A DNA stretch of 55,132 nt from Acidobacteriota bacterium (lineage in GTDB: Bacteria; Acidobacteriota; Terriglobia; Bryobacterales; Bryobacteraceae): positions 1 through 55,132 of the forward strand of contig SYLY01000085.1 in NCBI GenBank assembly GCA_005808475.1, written 5' to 3'. The notes below the pieces were generated by a model that saw only the letters and a list, made by a program, of their open reading frames with translations, was not told the origin of the DNA and did no database searches. Numbering within the stretch: position 1 is the first letter of the stretch; each line of letters opens with the position of its first letter. A program made the position numbers and the translations under genes. Positions 35,756-45,513 of the stretch are shown here, in pieces.

Positions 35756-36616
35756 CTATGGCTGCCGCGCAACCCGGAACCCGATCATCCGGTGAGCGAG
35801 GAACGACGGCCACGCCGCCGACCGCGCGTAGGTCCGCAGGTCGAAGGCGTCGAGGAAGAACGAGCCGCCCCGCACGACCCGGTACGCGCCCTCCTCGGGT
35901 CCCTTGGGATTTTTCCCCGGCGACGCCGAATAGTACTCCCGCGAGTACCAATCCTGGCACCACTCCATCAAGTTACCCGCCATGTCGAGCGCTCCGTAAG
36001 GCGAAGCGTTCGACTTCGTCTTCAAATCTCCGCGCTGGCTGCCGTCGAAGAAGCCCGCGGGCCGCACCGTGTCGTACCGCTGCGTCCCCACGAAGTTGGC
36101 TTGCGACTTGTCGATCTTGTTACCCCACGGGTAACGCCGCTGATCCGTCCCCCGCGCGGCCTTCTCCCACTCGGCCTCGGTGGGCAGCCGGTACCGCTTT
36201 CCCGTCTTGGCGCTGGCCCAGTTACAGTAAGCCGTGGCCGAATCCCAATTGATGCCCATCACAGGATAGTCGTCGCTGCCAGGCGTGCCGCCGCCGTGGT
36301 TGTTCGCCTGGGTCCAGTAGGAGACTTGATCCTTGGGCGCGGGACGGCCGCCGGGCCAGAACTTCGGATCGTCGTAACCCGGATCGTCGCGGAACTTCCG
36401 CCACTGGGCGTTGGTGACCTCGGTCCGGCCGATGTAGAAGGCGTCGAGCGTCACCGTGTGGACCGGACGCTCGCGAGGCTCGCCGTCGCCGAAGTTGTCG
36501 CCCATCCGGAACGGCCCCGCCGGAACCAGCACCAGATCGCCGTACCCGTCGTTTGCCCTCTCCGGGCCCGCGGCAACGGCGAGCGCCGCGGCGATCAATC
36601 CGATGGCGATCCTCAT
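35756..36616 (-). CDS. FGE-sulfatase domain (SUMF1-like) protein lacking the catalytic cysteines
   Basis: 286 residues with a leader (MRIAIGLIAAALAVAAG). The domain is complete in outline: LVLVPAGPFRMGDN, FYIGRTEVTNAQWRKF, YRLPTEAEWEKAARG, DMAGNLMEWCQDWY and a C-terminal RVVRGGSFFLDAF. True formylglycine-generating enzymes have two cysteines in the segment after GGS; here it reads LDAFDLRTYARSAAW with none. It therefore cannot be expected to mature sulfatases and is more likely a periplasmic structural or binding protein of the wider superfamily. The start overlaps the esterase stop by ATGA. Confidence 0.87.
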   Translation of the reverse strand: MRIAIGLIAAALAVAAGPERANDGYGDLVLVPAGPFRMGDNFGDGEPRERPVHTVTLDAFYIGRTEVTNAQWRKFRDDPGYDDPKFWPGGRPAPKDQVSYWTQANNHGGGTPGSDDYPVMGINWDSATAYCNWASAKTGKRYRLPTEAEWEKAARGTDQRRYPWGNKIDKSQANFVGTQRYDTVRPAGFFDGSQRGDLKTKSNASPYGALDMAGNLMEWCQDWYSREYYSASPGKNPKGPEEGAYRVVRGGSFFLDAFDLRTYARSAAWPSFLAHRMIGFRVARQP

Positions 36617-37449
36617 TGCCGGCCCCCCGGCTTGGGAAGGAAGCCGCCCTGTTCCAGAAAATGCCGTAGAGCGTCCATCCATGGATGGAACTCCGGGCTT
36701 CCGAACGCCGCTCCGAACCCATGGCGGCCTCGCTGGTACAAGTGCGCTTCCACCACCGCTCCGGCCCGGTTCAACTCGAGGAACAACTGAGCGGTTCCGT
36801 TGGCCGCTCCGCGGTCGGCCGCCGCCGACAGGAGGAACACCGGAGGAAAGCCAGCCAGTTTCTCTCCCGGAGTGGGCCGCCCGGCGCTGTAGACGAGCAC
36901 CAGATAGTCGGGCCGGGAACTCACCCGCTCGATCGGATCCGCCGCCGCCGTTTCGCCAGTGCTCGCCGCCGCCACCACCGAGCGTCCCAAATGGGACCCC
37001 GCGGAGAACCCCGCGAAGCCGATCTTGGCCGGGTCGAGTCCCCATTCCGCCGCCCGCGCCCGCACCAGTCGGACCGCCCGGTTGCCGTCGGCCACGCGAG
37101 CGTCCTCGCCATAGGTGGGAGCCAGGCGATAAGTCAGCACGAACGCCGCCGCGCCCCAATCGTTGAACCTCTCGGCGATCTCGAAGCCTTCCGATCCGTA
37201 CATCAACATGATGTTGCCTCCGCCGGGCGCGACGACCACCGACGTTCCGTTGCCCTTGCCCGGCGGCGGAAGGAACACGGTGACGAACGGGACATCCAGC
37301 GGACCGTTTCCTTTGGCCAGCGGCGTCTTGCCTTCCGGCCACAGCGGCACGTTGAACGGCGCCGTGGGCGTCCTGGCATTCGGATCGGCCGCCTGCAGGA
37401 TGGCGGCCGCGCCGATCGCCGCGATGAGTGCGCTGTGGAGTCGATGCAT
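36613..37449 (-). CDS. Exported alpha/beta hydrolase, acetyl-xylan-esterase-like
   Basis: 278 residues from ATG 37449; a GTG two codons upstream (37455) is also possible. A leader (MHRLHSALIAAIGAAAILQ) is followed by an esterase/lipase-type fold: NVPLWPEGKTPL, TSVVVAPGGGNIML with the oxyanion Gly run, the nucleophile elbow IGFAGFSAGSHLG, PPVFLLSAAADRG and the His in RGRHGFGAAFG. Similar proteins deacetylate xylan and other plant glycans. It is translationally coupled to the FGE-like gene. Confidence 0.85.
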   Translation of the reverse strand: MHRLHSALIAAIGAAAILQAADPNARTPTAPFNVPLWPEGKTPLAKGNGPLDVPFVTVFLPPPGKGNGTSVVVAPGGGNIMLMYGSEGFEIAERFNDWGAAAFVLTYRLAPTYGEDARVADGNRAVRLVRARAAEWGLDPAKIGFAGFSAGSHLGRSVVAAASTGETAAADPIERVSSRPDYLVLVYSAGRPTPGEKLAGFPPVFLLSAAADRGAANGTAQLFLELNRAGAVVEAHLYQRGRHGFGAAFGSPEFHPWMDALRHFLEQGGFLPKPGGRQ

Positions 37450-37530
37450 CCCCACAATGGTCGTCTCACCCGGCCCGTTCGGTCAAGTGGTCTGCAAGCG
37501 GCGGCGGAAGGTGCTGAAATAGTCGTGACG

Positions 37531-39993
37531 ATGCTTCTTGCCGCCGTTGTCACGATCCTGGTGTGCCTTCCGGTCGCGCATGCCGCCATCGGCGGCGCGG
37601 ATGCCGTCTTCCGCTTCGTGGACCAACGCTGTGCCGCCTGCCACAACGCCAAGCTGAAGTCGGGCGACATCAACCTCGTGGAGACACGGGCGGCGCGGAC
37701 GTTCGACGAGGATCGCGATCTTTGGGAAAAGGTGGCCGAAAAGATGGCCACCGGGCAAATGCCTCCGCCCGGAACTCCGCGTCCGCCGGCGGAGGAGATA
37801 TCCGCCATCACCGCCTGGCTGCGCTCCGAGTTCGCGCGTCAGGATCGAGCCGCCAAACCCGATCCCGGCCGCGTCACCGCGCGCCGGCTCAATCGCGCCG
37901 AATACGACAATACGATACGCGATCTGTTGGGCATCGATTTGCGCCCCGCCAGCGGATTCCCCACCGACTCGGCCGCCTTCGGATTCGATAACATCGGCGA
38001 CGCGCTGAACCTGCCGCCCGCGCTCCTCGAGAACTACATCGACGCCGCCGAGCGCTCCGTTCGGACCGCGATCTTCGGGCCGCCGAAGCTCAAGCCGGCG
38101 GCGGTGCACTACTCGTCGCCGGTTCGGCTCAACGACGCGCGCGGCCAGTCGAAATTGCCGCCCAATCTCTTCGATTACGATCTTACCGGTCTGAGCACGC
38201 TGCACTCGATGCACGTCTTGCACCGGTTTCCCGTGGAGGGCGAATACAACTTCCGGCTGGTGTTGAACGGGCACCGGCCGAATCAGTCCGAACCCGTGCA
38301 CCCCACCTTCTGGATCGATGGCAAGCAGATCCGGGCATTCGAAGTCGACGCGACCGACCTGGAAGGGCAGGTGGTGGAAGTTCGCGCCCGCGTCGCGGCC
38401 GGCGAGCACCTGCTATCGGCGTCGTACGCCCGGAACTACCACGGTTTGCCGCCGAGCTACAAAGGGCCCGAACCATCCACGCGTCCCGAGGGCGCGCTGA
38501 TCAACCCTCGCGGCAAGCTGACAGAGAAGGATATCGAGACGCTCCGAAAACTCGGAACGCGCATCAAGACGGACGGCATCGAGACGCGCGTCGACAATCG
38601 ATACGAATCGCTCGATATCGGTGGGCCGTTCGAACAGCGGACCGCGCCTTCGGCCGGGAGCCTGCGCCGGATCTTCGTCTGCGGACACGCGGCCGGAAAG
38701 CATGGTGCTTCGTGCGCGCGAACCATCGTCACCGACTTCGCGCGGCGCGCCTTCCGCCGGCCGGTCACCGCGAAGGAAGTGCAACCTTACCTCGCGATGA
38801 CGGCGCTGGCGGCCAGGCACGGCGACTCGTTCGAGGAAGGGATCGCCGCGGCGATCCAGGCGATCCTGGTGTCGCCGCATTTCCTCTACCGCATCGAGCG
38901 GGACCGGCCGGCGCGGCCGGGCCAACCCGGGGTCTCCCTGACGGCTCACGAGTTGGCGTCGCGGCTTTCTTACTTCCTGTGGAGCAGCATGCCCGACGAC
39001 GCCCTGATGGACGCGGCAACCCGCGGGACTCTCGTGCAACCGGCGGTGCTGGACGCGCAGGTCAAGCGCATGCTGCGCGATCCCAAGTCGCGCGCGCTGG
39101 TGACCGACTTCGCGGGCCAATGGCTGCAGTTCCGCAACATAGACGTCGTGCGGCCCGATCCGGGGCGCTTCCCGATTTTCGACGACGCGCTGCGCCTGTC
39201 CATGCGGCGCGAGACGGAAGAGTTCATCGCGCACATCATCCAAAGCGATTCGAGCGTGCTGGATCTCATCGACGCGGACTACACGTTCCTCGATGAACGG
39301 CTGGCGCGGTTCTACGGTATCCCCGGTGTGACCGGCCCCGAGTTCCGCAAGGTGGCGATGCCCACCTCGGGGCGCGGCGGCGGCATTTTGGCGCACGGGA
39401 GCACGCTCACCATCTCGTCGTACTCCACGCGGACCTCTCCAGTCCTACGAGGCAAGTGGATCATGGAGAATCTGCTGAACGCTCCGCCGCCTCCGCCGCC
39501 AGCCGCCGTTCCGGCGCTCGACGACACCAAGGCGGGAACCGCCGGAACCTTGCGCGCCCAGATGGAGGCGCACCGCAAGAATCCGGCCTGCGCATCGTGC
39601 CACTCGCGGATGGATCCACTCGGTTTCGGACTCGAGAACTTCGACGCGATCGGCGCATGGCGGACCGAGGATGGCAAGTTCCCGCTCGACACTTCGGGCT
39701 CGTTGCCCGACGGACGCACGTTCGAAAGCCCGGCCGGATTGAAGAAGATCCTTCGCCTGGAGAAGGACGCCTTCGCGCGCGGCCTGACCGAAAAGCTCAT
39801 GATCTACGCGCTCGGCCGCGGTCTCGAGCGCTACGACAAGCCGGTTGTGGCATCGATCGCCGCGCGGCTTCCCGCCTCGAACTACCGTTTCTCGGAACTC
39901 GCGCTGGGCATCGCGCGGAGCCTTCCTTTCCGTAACCGCCGCGCCGCCGCGCCATTGACATCCGCCAACGCCAACCAAGGAATCAATCCATGA
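37531..39993 (+). CDS. Secreted c-type cytochrome of the DUF1587/1592/1588/1585 type (cassette 4)
   Basis: 820 residues. A leader (MLLAAVVTILVCLPVAHA) precedes heme site CAACH (residues 34-38), then the typical order: DUF1587 (RRLNRAEYDNTIRDLLGI), DUF1595 (FARRAFRRPVTAKEV), DUF1592 (LVSPHFLYRIE, LASRLSYFLWSSMPDD), DUF1588 (SSYSTRTSPVLRGKW and a second CASCHSRMDPLGFGLE) and DUF1585 (FARGLTEKLMIYALGRG). The function is unknown. It is always found with a DUF1552 protein, as here (ATGA overlap). The large open frame upstream of 37531 is antisense to other genes and has no leader, so this start is used. Confidence 0.9.
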   Translation: MLLAAVVTILVCLPVAHAAIGGADAVFRFVDQRCAACHNAKLKSGDINLVETRAARTFDEDRDLWEKVAEKMATGQMPPPGTPRPPAEEISAITAWLRSEFARQDRAAKPDPGRVTARRLNRAEYDNTIRDLLGIDLRPASGFPTDSAAFGFDNIGDALNLPPALLENYIDAAERSVRTAIFGPPKLKPAAVHYSSPVRLNDARGQSKLPPNLFDYDLTGLSTLHSMHVLHRFPVEGEYNFRLVLNGHRPNQSEPVHPTFWIDGKQIRAFEVDATDLEGQVVEVRARVAAGEHLLSASYARNYHGLPPSYKGPEPSTRPEGALINPRGKLTEKDIETLRKLGTRIKTDGIETRVDNRYESLDIGGPFEQRTAPSAGSLRRIFVCGHAAGKHGASCARTIVTDFARRAFRRPVTAKEVQPYLAMTALAARHGDSFEEGIAAAIQAILVSPHFLYRIERDRPARPGQPGVSLTAHELASRLSYFLWSSMPDDALMDAATRGTLVQPAVLDAQVKRMLRDPKSRALVTDFAGQWLQFRNIDVVRPDPGRFPIFDDALRLSMRRETEEFIAHIIQSDSSVLDLIDADYTFLDERLARFYGIPGVTGPEFRKVAMPTSGRGGGILAHGSTLTISSYSTRTSPVLRGKWIMENLLNAPPPPPPAAVPALDDTKAGTAGTLRAQMEAHRKNPACASCHSRMDPLGFGLENFDAIGAWRTEDGKFPLDTSGSLPDGRTFESPAGLKKILRLEKDAFARGLTEKLMIYALGRGLERYDKPVVASIAARLPASNYRFSELALGIARSLPFRNRRAAAPLTSANANQGINP

Positions 39994-41318
39994 ACATCGT
40001 CACGGGAAAGCATCTCGATCGCCGGACGCTATTGCGCGGGCTCGGAGTGGCCGCCGGCTTGCCTCTGCTCGACGCGATGCGCCCGGCGCTGGCCGCTCCG
40101 GCCAAATCGGCCGCGGGACAGGCGCGCCGCGTCGCGGTGATCTACGTGCCCAATGGCATCGTGATGAAGGATTGGAAGCCCCAGGGGGTGGGCGCCGGGT
40201 TCGAGTTCCCCCGCATCATGAGGCCGCTCGAGCCCTATCGTTCGTCGCTGAACGTCTTGTCCGGGCTCGCCAACCACGCGGCGAACAAAGCCAAGGGCGG
40301 CGGCCACGCGAAGGCCACCGGGAGCTTTCTTTCCGGAGCGCCTCCCAAGTACACGGCGGGCGCGGACGTGCGAGCGGGCGTGACATTCGATCAAGTGGTG
40401 GCGAAGTCCGCCGGCACGCGCGTGGGATCGCTGCAACTCGGCTGCGAGGATGCGCGCATGGTGGGCAATTGCGACACCGGTTCCAGTTGCGCCTACACCA
40501 ACAGCCTTTCGTGGAAAGACGCCGAGTCGCCGCTCGCCGTGGAAGTCAACCCCCGGTCGGTGTTCGAACGGCTGTTCGGCACGGCGGACCCGAGCCTTCC
40601 CGCCGATGTTCGCGCCCGCCGCGCGATCTACCGGAAGAGCGTCCTCGATCTCACGCGGCAAAGCGCCCGCGATTTGTCGGCCGGTCTCGGCGCGGCCGAC
40701 AAACGCAAGATGGAAGAGTATCTCACCAGCATCCGCGAAGTGGAACAGCGCATCCAGGCCGCCGAAAACGACAAGCTCACGCCGCCGGAAGACAAACCGG
40801 CGGGGATTCCGTTCGACTACGCCGAGTACGTGAAGCTGATGTTCGACCTGCAAGTGGTGGCGTTCCAGGCCGACTTGACGCGCGTTTCCACCATGATGTT
40901 AGGGCGTGAGGGGAGCGTCCGGGTCTATCCGGAGATCGGCGTGCCCGATCCCCACCACCCGTTGACTCACCATCGCGGCCATCCCGATTTCATCGAGAAG
41001 GTCACCAAGATCAACGAGTTTCATGTGTCGCTGTTCGCTTACTTTCTCGGCAAGCTGCAATCCACGGCGGACGGCGAAGGCTCGCTGCTCGATCATTCGG
41101 CGATCCTCTATGGAAGCGCTCTGAGCGATGGCAACGCACACTCGAACTCCGACCTGCCGCTCGTGCTGGCCGGGCACGCGGGTGGAATCCGCGGCGGACG
41201 CCACATCGGCGCGCCGCCGGAGACTCCCGTGGCGAATCTGTTCGCGGCCGTGATGACGCGCGTGGGAGTCGAAACGCCATCGTTCTCAGATAGCACCGGC
41301 GTTCTCGACCTGGCTTGA
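39990..41318 (+). CDS. DUF1552 family protein, Tat-exported (cassette 4)
   Basis: 442 residues with a twin-arginine leader (LDRRTLLRGLGVAAGLPLL). Landmarks are VAVIYVPNGIVMKDWKP, GGGHAKATGSFLSG, KRKMEEYLTSIREVEQRIQ, PHHPLTHHRGHP and ILYGSALSDGNAHSNSDLP. The family is a distant functional counterpart of DUF1501 and pairs with DUF1592-type cytochromes; its reaction is unknown. AAGGA eight bases before the ATG and the overlap with the cytochrome gene support coupled synthesis. The stop is four bases from the convergent PIN toxin gene. Confidence 0.9.
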   Translation: MNIVTGKHLDRRTLLRGLGVAAGLPLLDAMRPALAAPAKSAAGQARRVAVIYVPNGIVMKDWKPQGVGAGFEFPRIMRPLEPYRSSLNVLSGLANHAANKAKGGGHAKATGSFLSGAPPKYTAGADVRAGVTFDQVVAKSAGTRVGSLQLGCEDARMVGNCDTGSSCAYTNSLSWKDAESPLAVEVNPRSVFERLFGTADPSLPADVRARRAIYRKSVLDLTRQSARDLSAGLGAADKRKMEEYLTSIREVEQRIQAAENDKLTPPEDKPAGIPFDYAEYVKLMFDLQVVAFQADLTRVSTMMLGREGSVRVYPEIGVPDPHHPLTHHRGHPDFIEKVTKINEFHVSLFAYFLGKLQSTADGEGSLLDHSAILYGSALSDGNAHSNSDLPLVLAGHAGGIRGGRHIGAPPETPVANLFAAVMTRVGVETPSFSDSTGVLDLA

Positions 41319-41322
41319 CCGG

Positions 41323-41895
41323 TCAGCGCTGTCCGGCGGATAGCCGCCAAGCGTCGCCGGCGCGGATGCACCGCACGAGGTCGAGCGGACCCAGCCCCGG
41401 CAGCCGGTCCGGCCGCATTTCGAGCACCGAGCGGATCGTCTCGAAGTCCTCGGGATTGTCGTGCATCAGCGGCATTCGATTGGCGAGCGCGGTAGCGGCG
41501 ACGACGACGTCGAAGCGCCATCGCGCCAGCCGGTCCGCGCGTGTTTCGGCGGCGCGGTGGGTTCGTTTGGGAGGGGACGGTGGGTTCGGGATGAGGGCGA
41601 GCAGTTCGGCCGCAACCGCCGCCACCGTCAGGTCCAGCGGGAGCACCCGCTCGGGATCCCCGGGGTAGCTCGCACGGTACCTCTGTAGCCGGAGGGCCTG
41701 CGCACCGTCCACCGCGCGGGAGAGCGCGGTGCTGTATCCGGTGAACCGCTCGAGCACGGTGACCGCGGAGACCCACACGTGATCGCGCTCTGTGTAGGAT
41801 GTGAACCACTGCCGCGCGGCGGCGTCGGTGGTTCGCGCGAACCAACTCTCGGCGCTCGTGTCGAAAACGAAGGGGCCGGAGAGGGACTGGCTCAT
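41323..41895 (-). CDS. PIN-domain ribonuclease, VapC-like toxin
   Basis: 190 residues, long for VapC (usually 130-150). The acidic residues are visible: Asp in FVFDTSAESW, Glu in VTVLERFTGY, Asp in WRFDVVVAATAL and Asp in MHDNPEDF. An Arg-rich insertion (PPKRTHRAAETRADRLA) lies in the middle. VapC toxins cut RNA, often tRNA or 23S rRNA, when free of antitoxin. The start overlaps the antitoxin stop by one base (TAATG), the classical arrangement with antitoxin first. Confidence 0.85.
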   Translation of the reverse strand: MSQSLSGPFVFDTSAESWFARTTDAAARQWFTSYTERDHVWVSAVTVLERFTGYSTALSRAVDGAQALRLQRYRASYPGDPERVLPLDLTVAAVAAELLALIPNPPSPPKRTHRAAETRADRLARWRFDVVVAATALANRMPLMHDNPEDFETIRSVLEMRPDRLPGLGPLDLVRCIRAGDAWRLSAGQR

Positions 41896-42203
41896 TAACG
41901 CTCGTCCGCCGGGAGATCGGCCAGCGGGGTCAGGCGGATCCCGTCCACCAGGAGTTGCTCTTCCTCGGTCAGATCGCCGAGCGCGGCGCGCAGGGTCTCA
42001 TACGTTTGTAGAGCGCGGTCCTTTCGGACTAGCGCCGGCATGCCGGCTTCGAGCGCTTGGGCAACGATGGCGCTGATCGTGGTGCTTCGCCGCGTGGCGA
42101 GCTGTTCCGCCGCGTCGAGCAGAGACGCCGGTAGGGTCAGTGTTGTACGCTTTTTGTCGTCGATGGGCAACTGGCTCATCAACGCGTGTGCTGGGGTGGC
42201 CAT
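41895..42203 (-). CDS. VapB-like antitoxin with ribbon-helix-helix domain
   Basis: 102 residues. The segment KRTTLTLPASLLDAAEQLATRRSTTISAIVAQALEAG is split between a DNA-contacting strand and two helices, typical of ribbon-helix-helix antitoxins; the acidic C-terminus (LADLPADER) would bind the PIN toxin. The open frame begins at 42245, but a TTGACA/CATACT promoter lies inside that extension, so ATG 42203 is the start, seven bases after the -10. It is expected to repress its own promoter together with the toxin. Confidence 0.82.
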   Translation of the reverse strand: MATPAHALMSQLPIDDKKRTTLTLPASLLDAAEQLATRRSTTISAIVAQALEAGMPALVRKDRALQTYETLRAALGDLTEEEQLLVDGIRLTPLADLPADER

Positions 42204-42210
42204 TGGTTTC

Positions 42211-42239
42211 AGTATGGGGAAGGAGAATGGAAATGTCAA
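42211..42239 (-). promoter_or_regulatory. Consensus sigma70 promoter of the toxin-antitoxin operon
   Basis: Minus strand: TTGACA (42239-42234), a 17-base spacer, CATACT (42216-42211), then seven bases to the ATG at 42203. It is the best promoter in the window. Transcription would begin at or within about a base of the start codon, so the antitoxin mRNA should be leaderless. Confidence 0.7.
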
Positions 42240-42264
42240 CATCAAAGTGCATCAATCTGGGGAT

Positions 42265-43125
42265 CTATTGACTCTTGGCCGGATTCTTTTCGCGAAACAA
42301 GTCGCTCCAAGTGATGAGATCGATCTTCCGTCGACGGATGACGTCTTTCACCACGGGACTGGTCCAGGCGGCGACATTCGCCGATCGGTCCGCTGCGACC
42401 CCGCGATAGCCCAAATGTCCGATCGCGCGTGTCTCTTCGTTATCGATCGCCGCGTGGTCGATCATGAACCACGCGCCTGGTCCGATCGCGGCGAGCCGCT
42501 CGGCCAGCGCCGCCGCCTTCTCCTCCCCTGTGTCCGTCTGGCGGTACACCCGGCCGAGCGGCTTCGCCCAGTCTCCGGGAACTACCGGCATCCGGTACTC
42601 CGCCGACAGCTTGTCCAACACCTTGCGGCGTTCCGGACCCGATCCCGCCGCACCCATGTGCGCGGTGAGGAAGGCCATGCGTGGCAGTAGCCGGCGCGCC
42701 ACCTCGATCTGGGCGCGTAGCTCACGTTCGATGTCCTCGATCTTGGGCTTGGCTTCGAACAGGCTGGAGCCGGTTGGGAAGTTCGGGTTGCGGCCGTTCA
42801 TGGGGAAGAAGTACCCGTTCTCATCGGCCAGAGCCGGAGAGTGCGTGAGCGGACGCCATTTGACGAATTCCCACTCGCTCGTCAGCGCGAGATGCACTCC
42901 CACGTCGAGCCCGGGATTCTCCTTCAGTTCGCGAATGGCGTGAAGCAGCCAGGGACCCGGCACGATGACGTTGGTCGCGCGAACCACGCCTTCCCGGTAA
43001 GCGCGAATCGTGCCCGCGTCGATGCCCTGCGCCGCTCCCATGTCGTCGGCCATGAAGACGACCCGAATACCGCTCTGGGCGCACACCGCGCCCGCGATCG
43101 AGAGAAAGAAGATAGTGAGCCGCAT
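42265..43125 (-). CDS. Secreted YdjC/ChbG-type carbohydrate deacetylase
   Basis: 286 residues with a leader (MRLTIFFLSIAGAVCAQ). The YdjC family signature is present: VVFMADDMGAAQGID with the metal Asp pair, DVGVHLALTSEWEFVKW with the metal His, FLTAHMGAAGSG with the second His, and a late WFMIDHAAID. The family removes N-acetyl groups from chito- or related oligosaccharides. Export is unusual for ChbG itself but matches the extracellular theme here. The block GATGATAGTGAG before the ATG is shared in its last 11 bases with the MEMO gene. It stands just downstream of the cytochrome gene on the same strand. Confidence 0.85.
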   Translation of the reverse strand: MRLTIFFLSIAGAVCAQSGIRVVFMADDMGAAQGIDAGTIRAYREGVVRATNVIVPGPWLLHAIRELKENPGLDVGVHLALTSEWEFVKWRPLTHSPALADENGYFFPMNGRNPNFPTGSSLFEAKPKIEDIERELRAQIEVARRLLPRMAFLTAHMGAAGSGPERRKVLDKLSAEYRMPVVPGDWAKPLGRVYRQTDTGEEKAAALAERLAAIGPGAWFMIDHAAIDNEETRAIGHLGYRGVAADRSANVAAWTSPVVKDVIRRRKIDLITWSDLFREKNPAKSQ

Positions 43126-43143
43126 CTCACTATCATGACGCCG

Positions 43144-43643
43144 TCAGTGGGTGTCGTGGCAGAGATCGCATTTGTTGGGGGCCTGGAAGCGGTCGTGACA
43201 CGACATGCATGCCGGCATGTGGATCGACTTCTCCAGACCTACCGCCGTGCGCTCTGCCACCGGACCGTGGCATTCCGCGCAATCGGCCTTTGCCTGCTTC
43301 ACGTGCACCTCGTGGGAGAAGTAGACCGTCTTGGGCAACTTGTACACACGCACCCACGGAACCGGCTTCTTCTCCTTGGCGAACGCGGCCAGCTTGGCGA
43401 TCTCCGGGCTGTCCTTCTTGATCGACGCGTGGCACCCCATGCAAACGGCTTCCGCCGGAAATCCGGCGCGATCGCCTGGTGGCTTGATCGCGTGGCAGTC
43501 GAGGCACTTCACGCCGGCTCCCGCGTGCGTCTTGTGGTGGAACGCCAACGGCTGCTCCGGCGGAGGTTTGGGTTCGAACCGCTTCGGCGGAGGCATCGCT
43601 TGCTGGGCCCACAGAGCGACGGCGGCGAACAGCAATGGGGGTC

Positions 43644-43647
<4 letters not shown>
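43144..43647 (-). CDS. Pentaheme c-type cytochrome (cytochrome c3/c7-like)
   Basis: 167 residues with a leader (MRPPLLFAAVALWAQ). Five CxxCH sites are visible: CLDCH (48-52), CMGCH (69-73), CAECH, CMSCH and CDLCH, with extra His that could be distal ligands (FHHKTHAG, YFSHEVHVKQ). The pattern resembles c3/c7-type cytochromes used for periplasmic electron transfer. It overlaps the stop of the PQQ dehydrogenase by ATGA, so it is the likely electron acceptor of that enzyme. The PQQ enzyme has a Tat leader, while this one is Sec-exported. Confidence 0.9.
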
Positions 43648-45512
<1,865 letters not shown>

Positions 45513-45513
45513 G

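Noticed and set aside
36685..37530. Upstream extension of the DUF1592 frame
   Set aside because: It is antisense to the esterase gene, and the signal peptide at 37531 marks the true start.
41896..42245. Longer antitoxin starting at 42245
   Set aside because: The extension contains a TTGACA/CATACT promoter for the gene, so those codons are upstream of the transcript.
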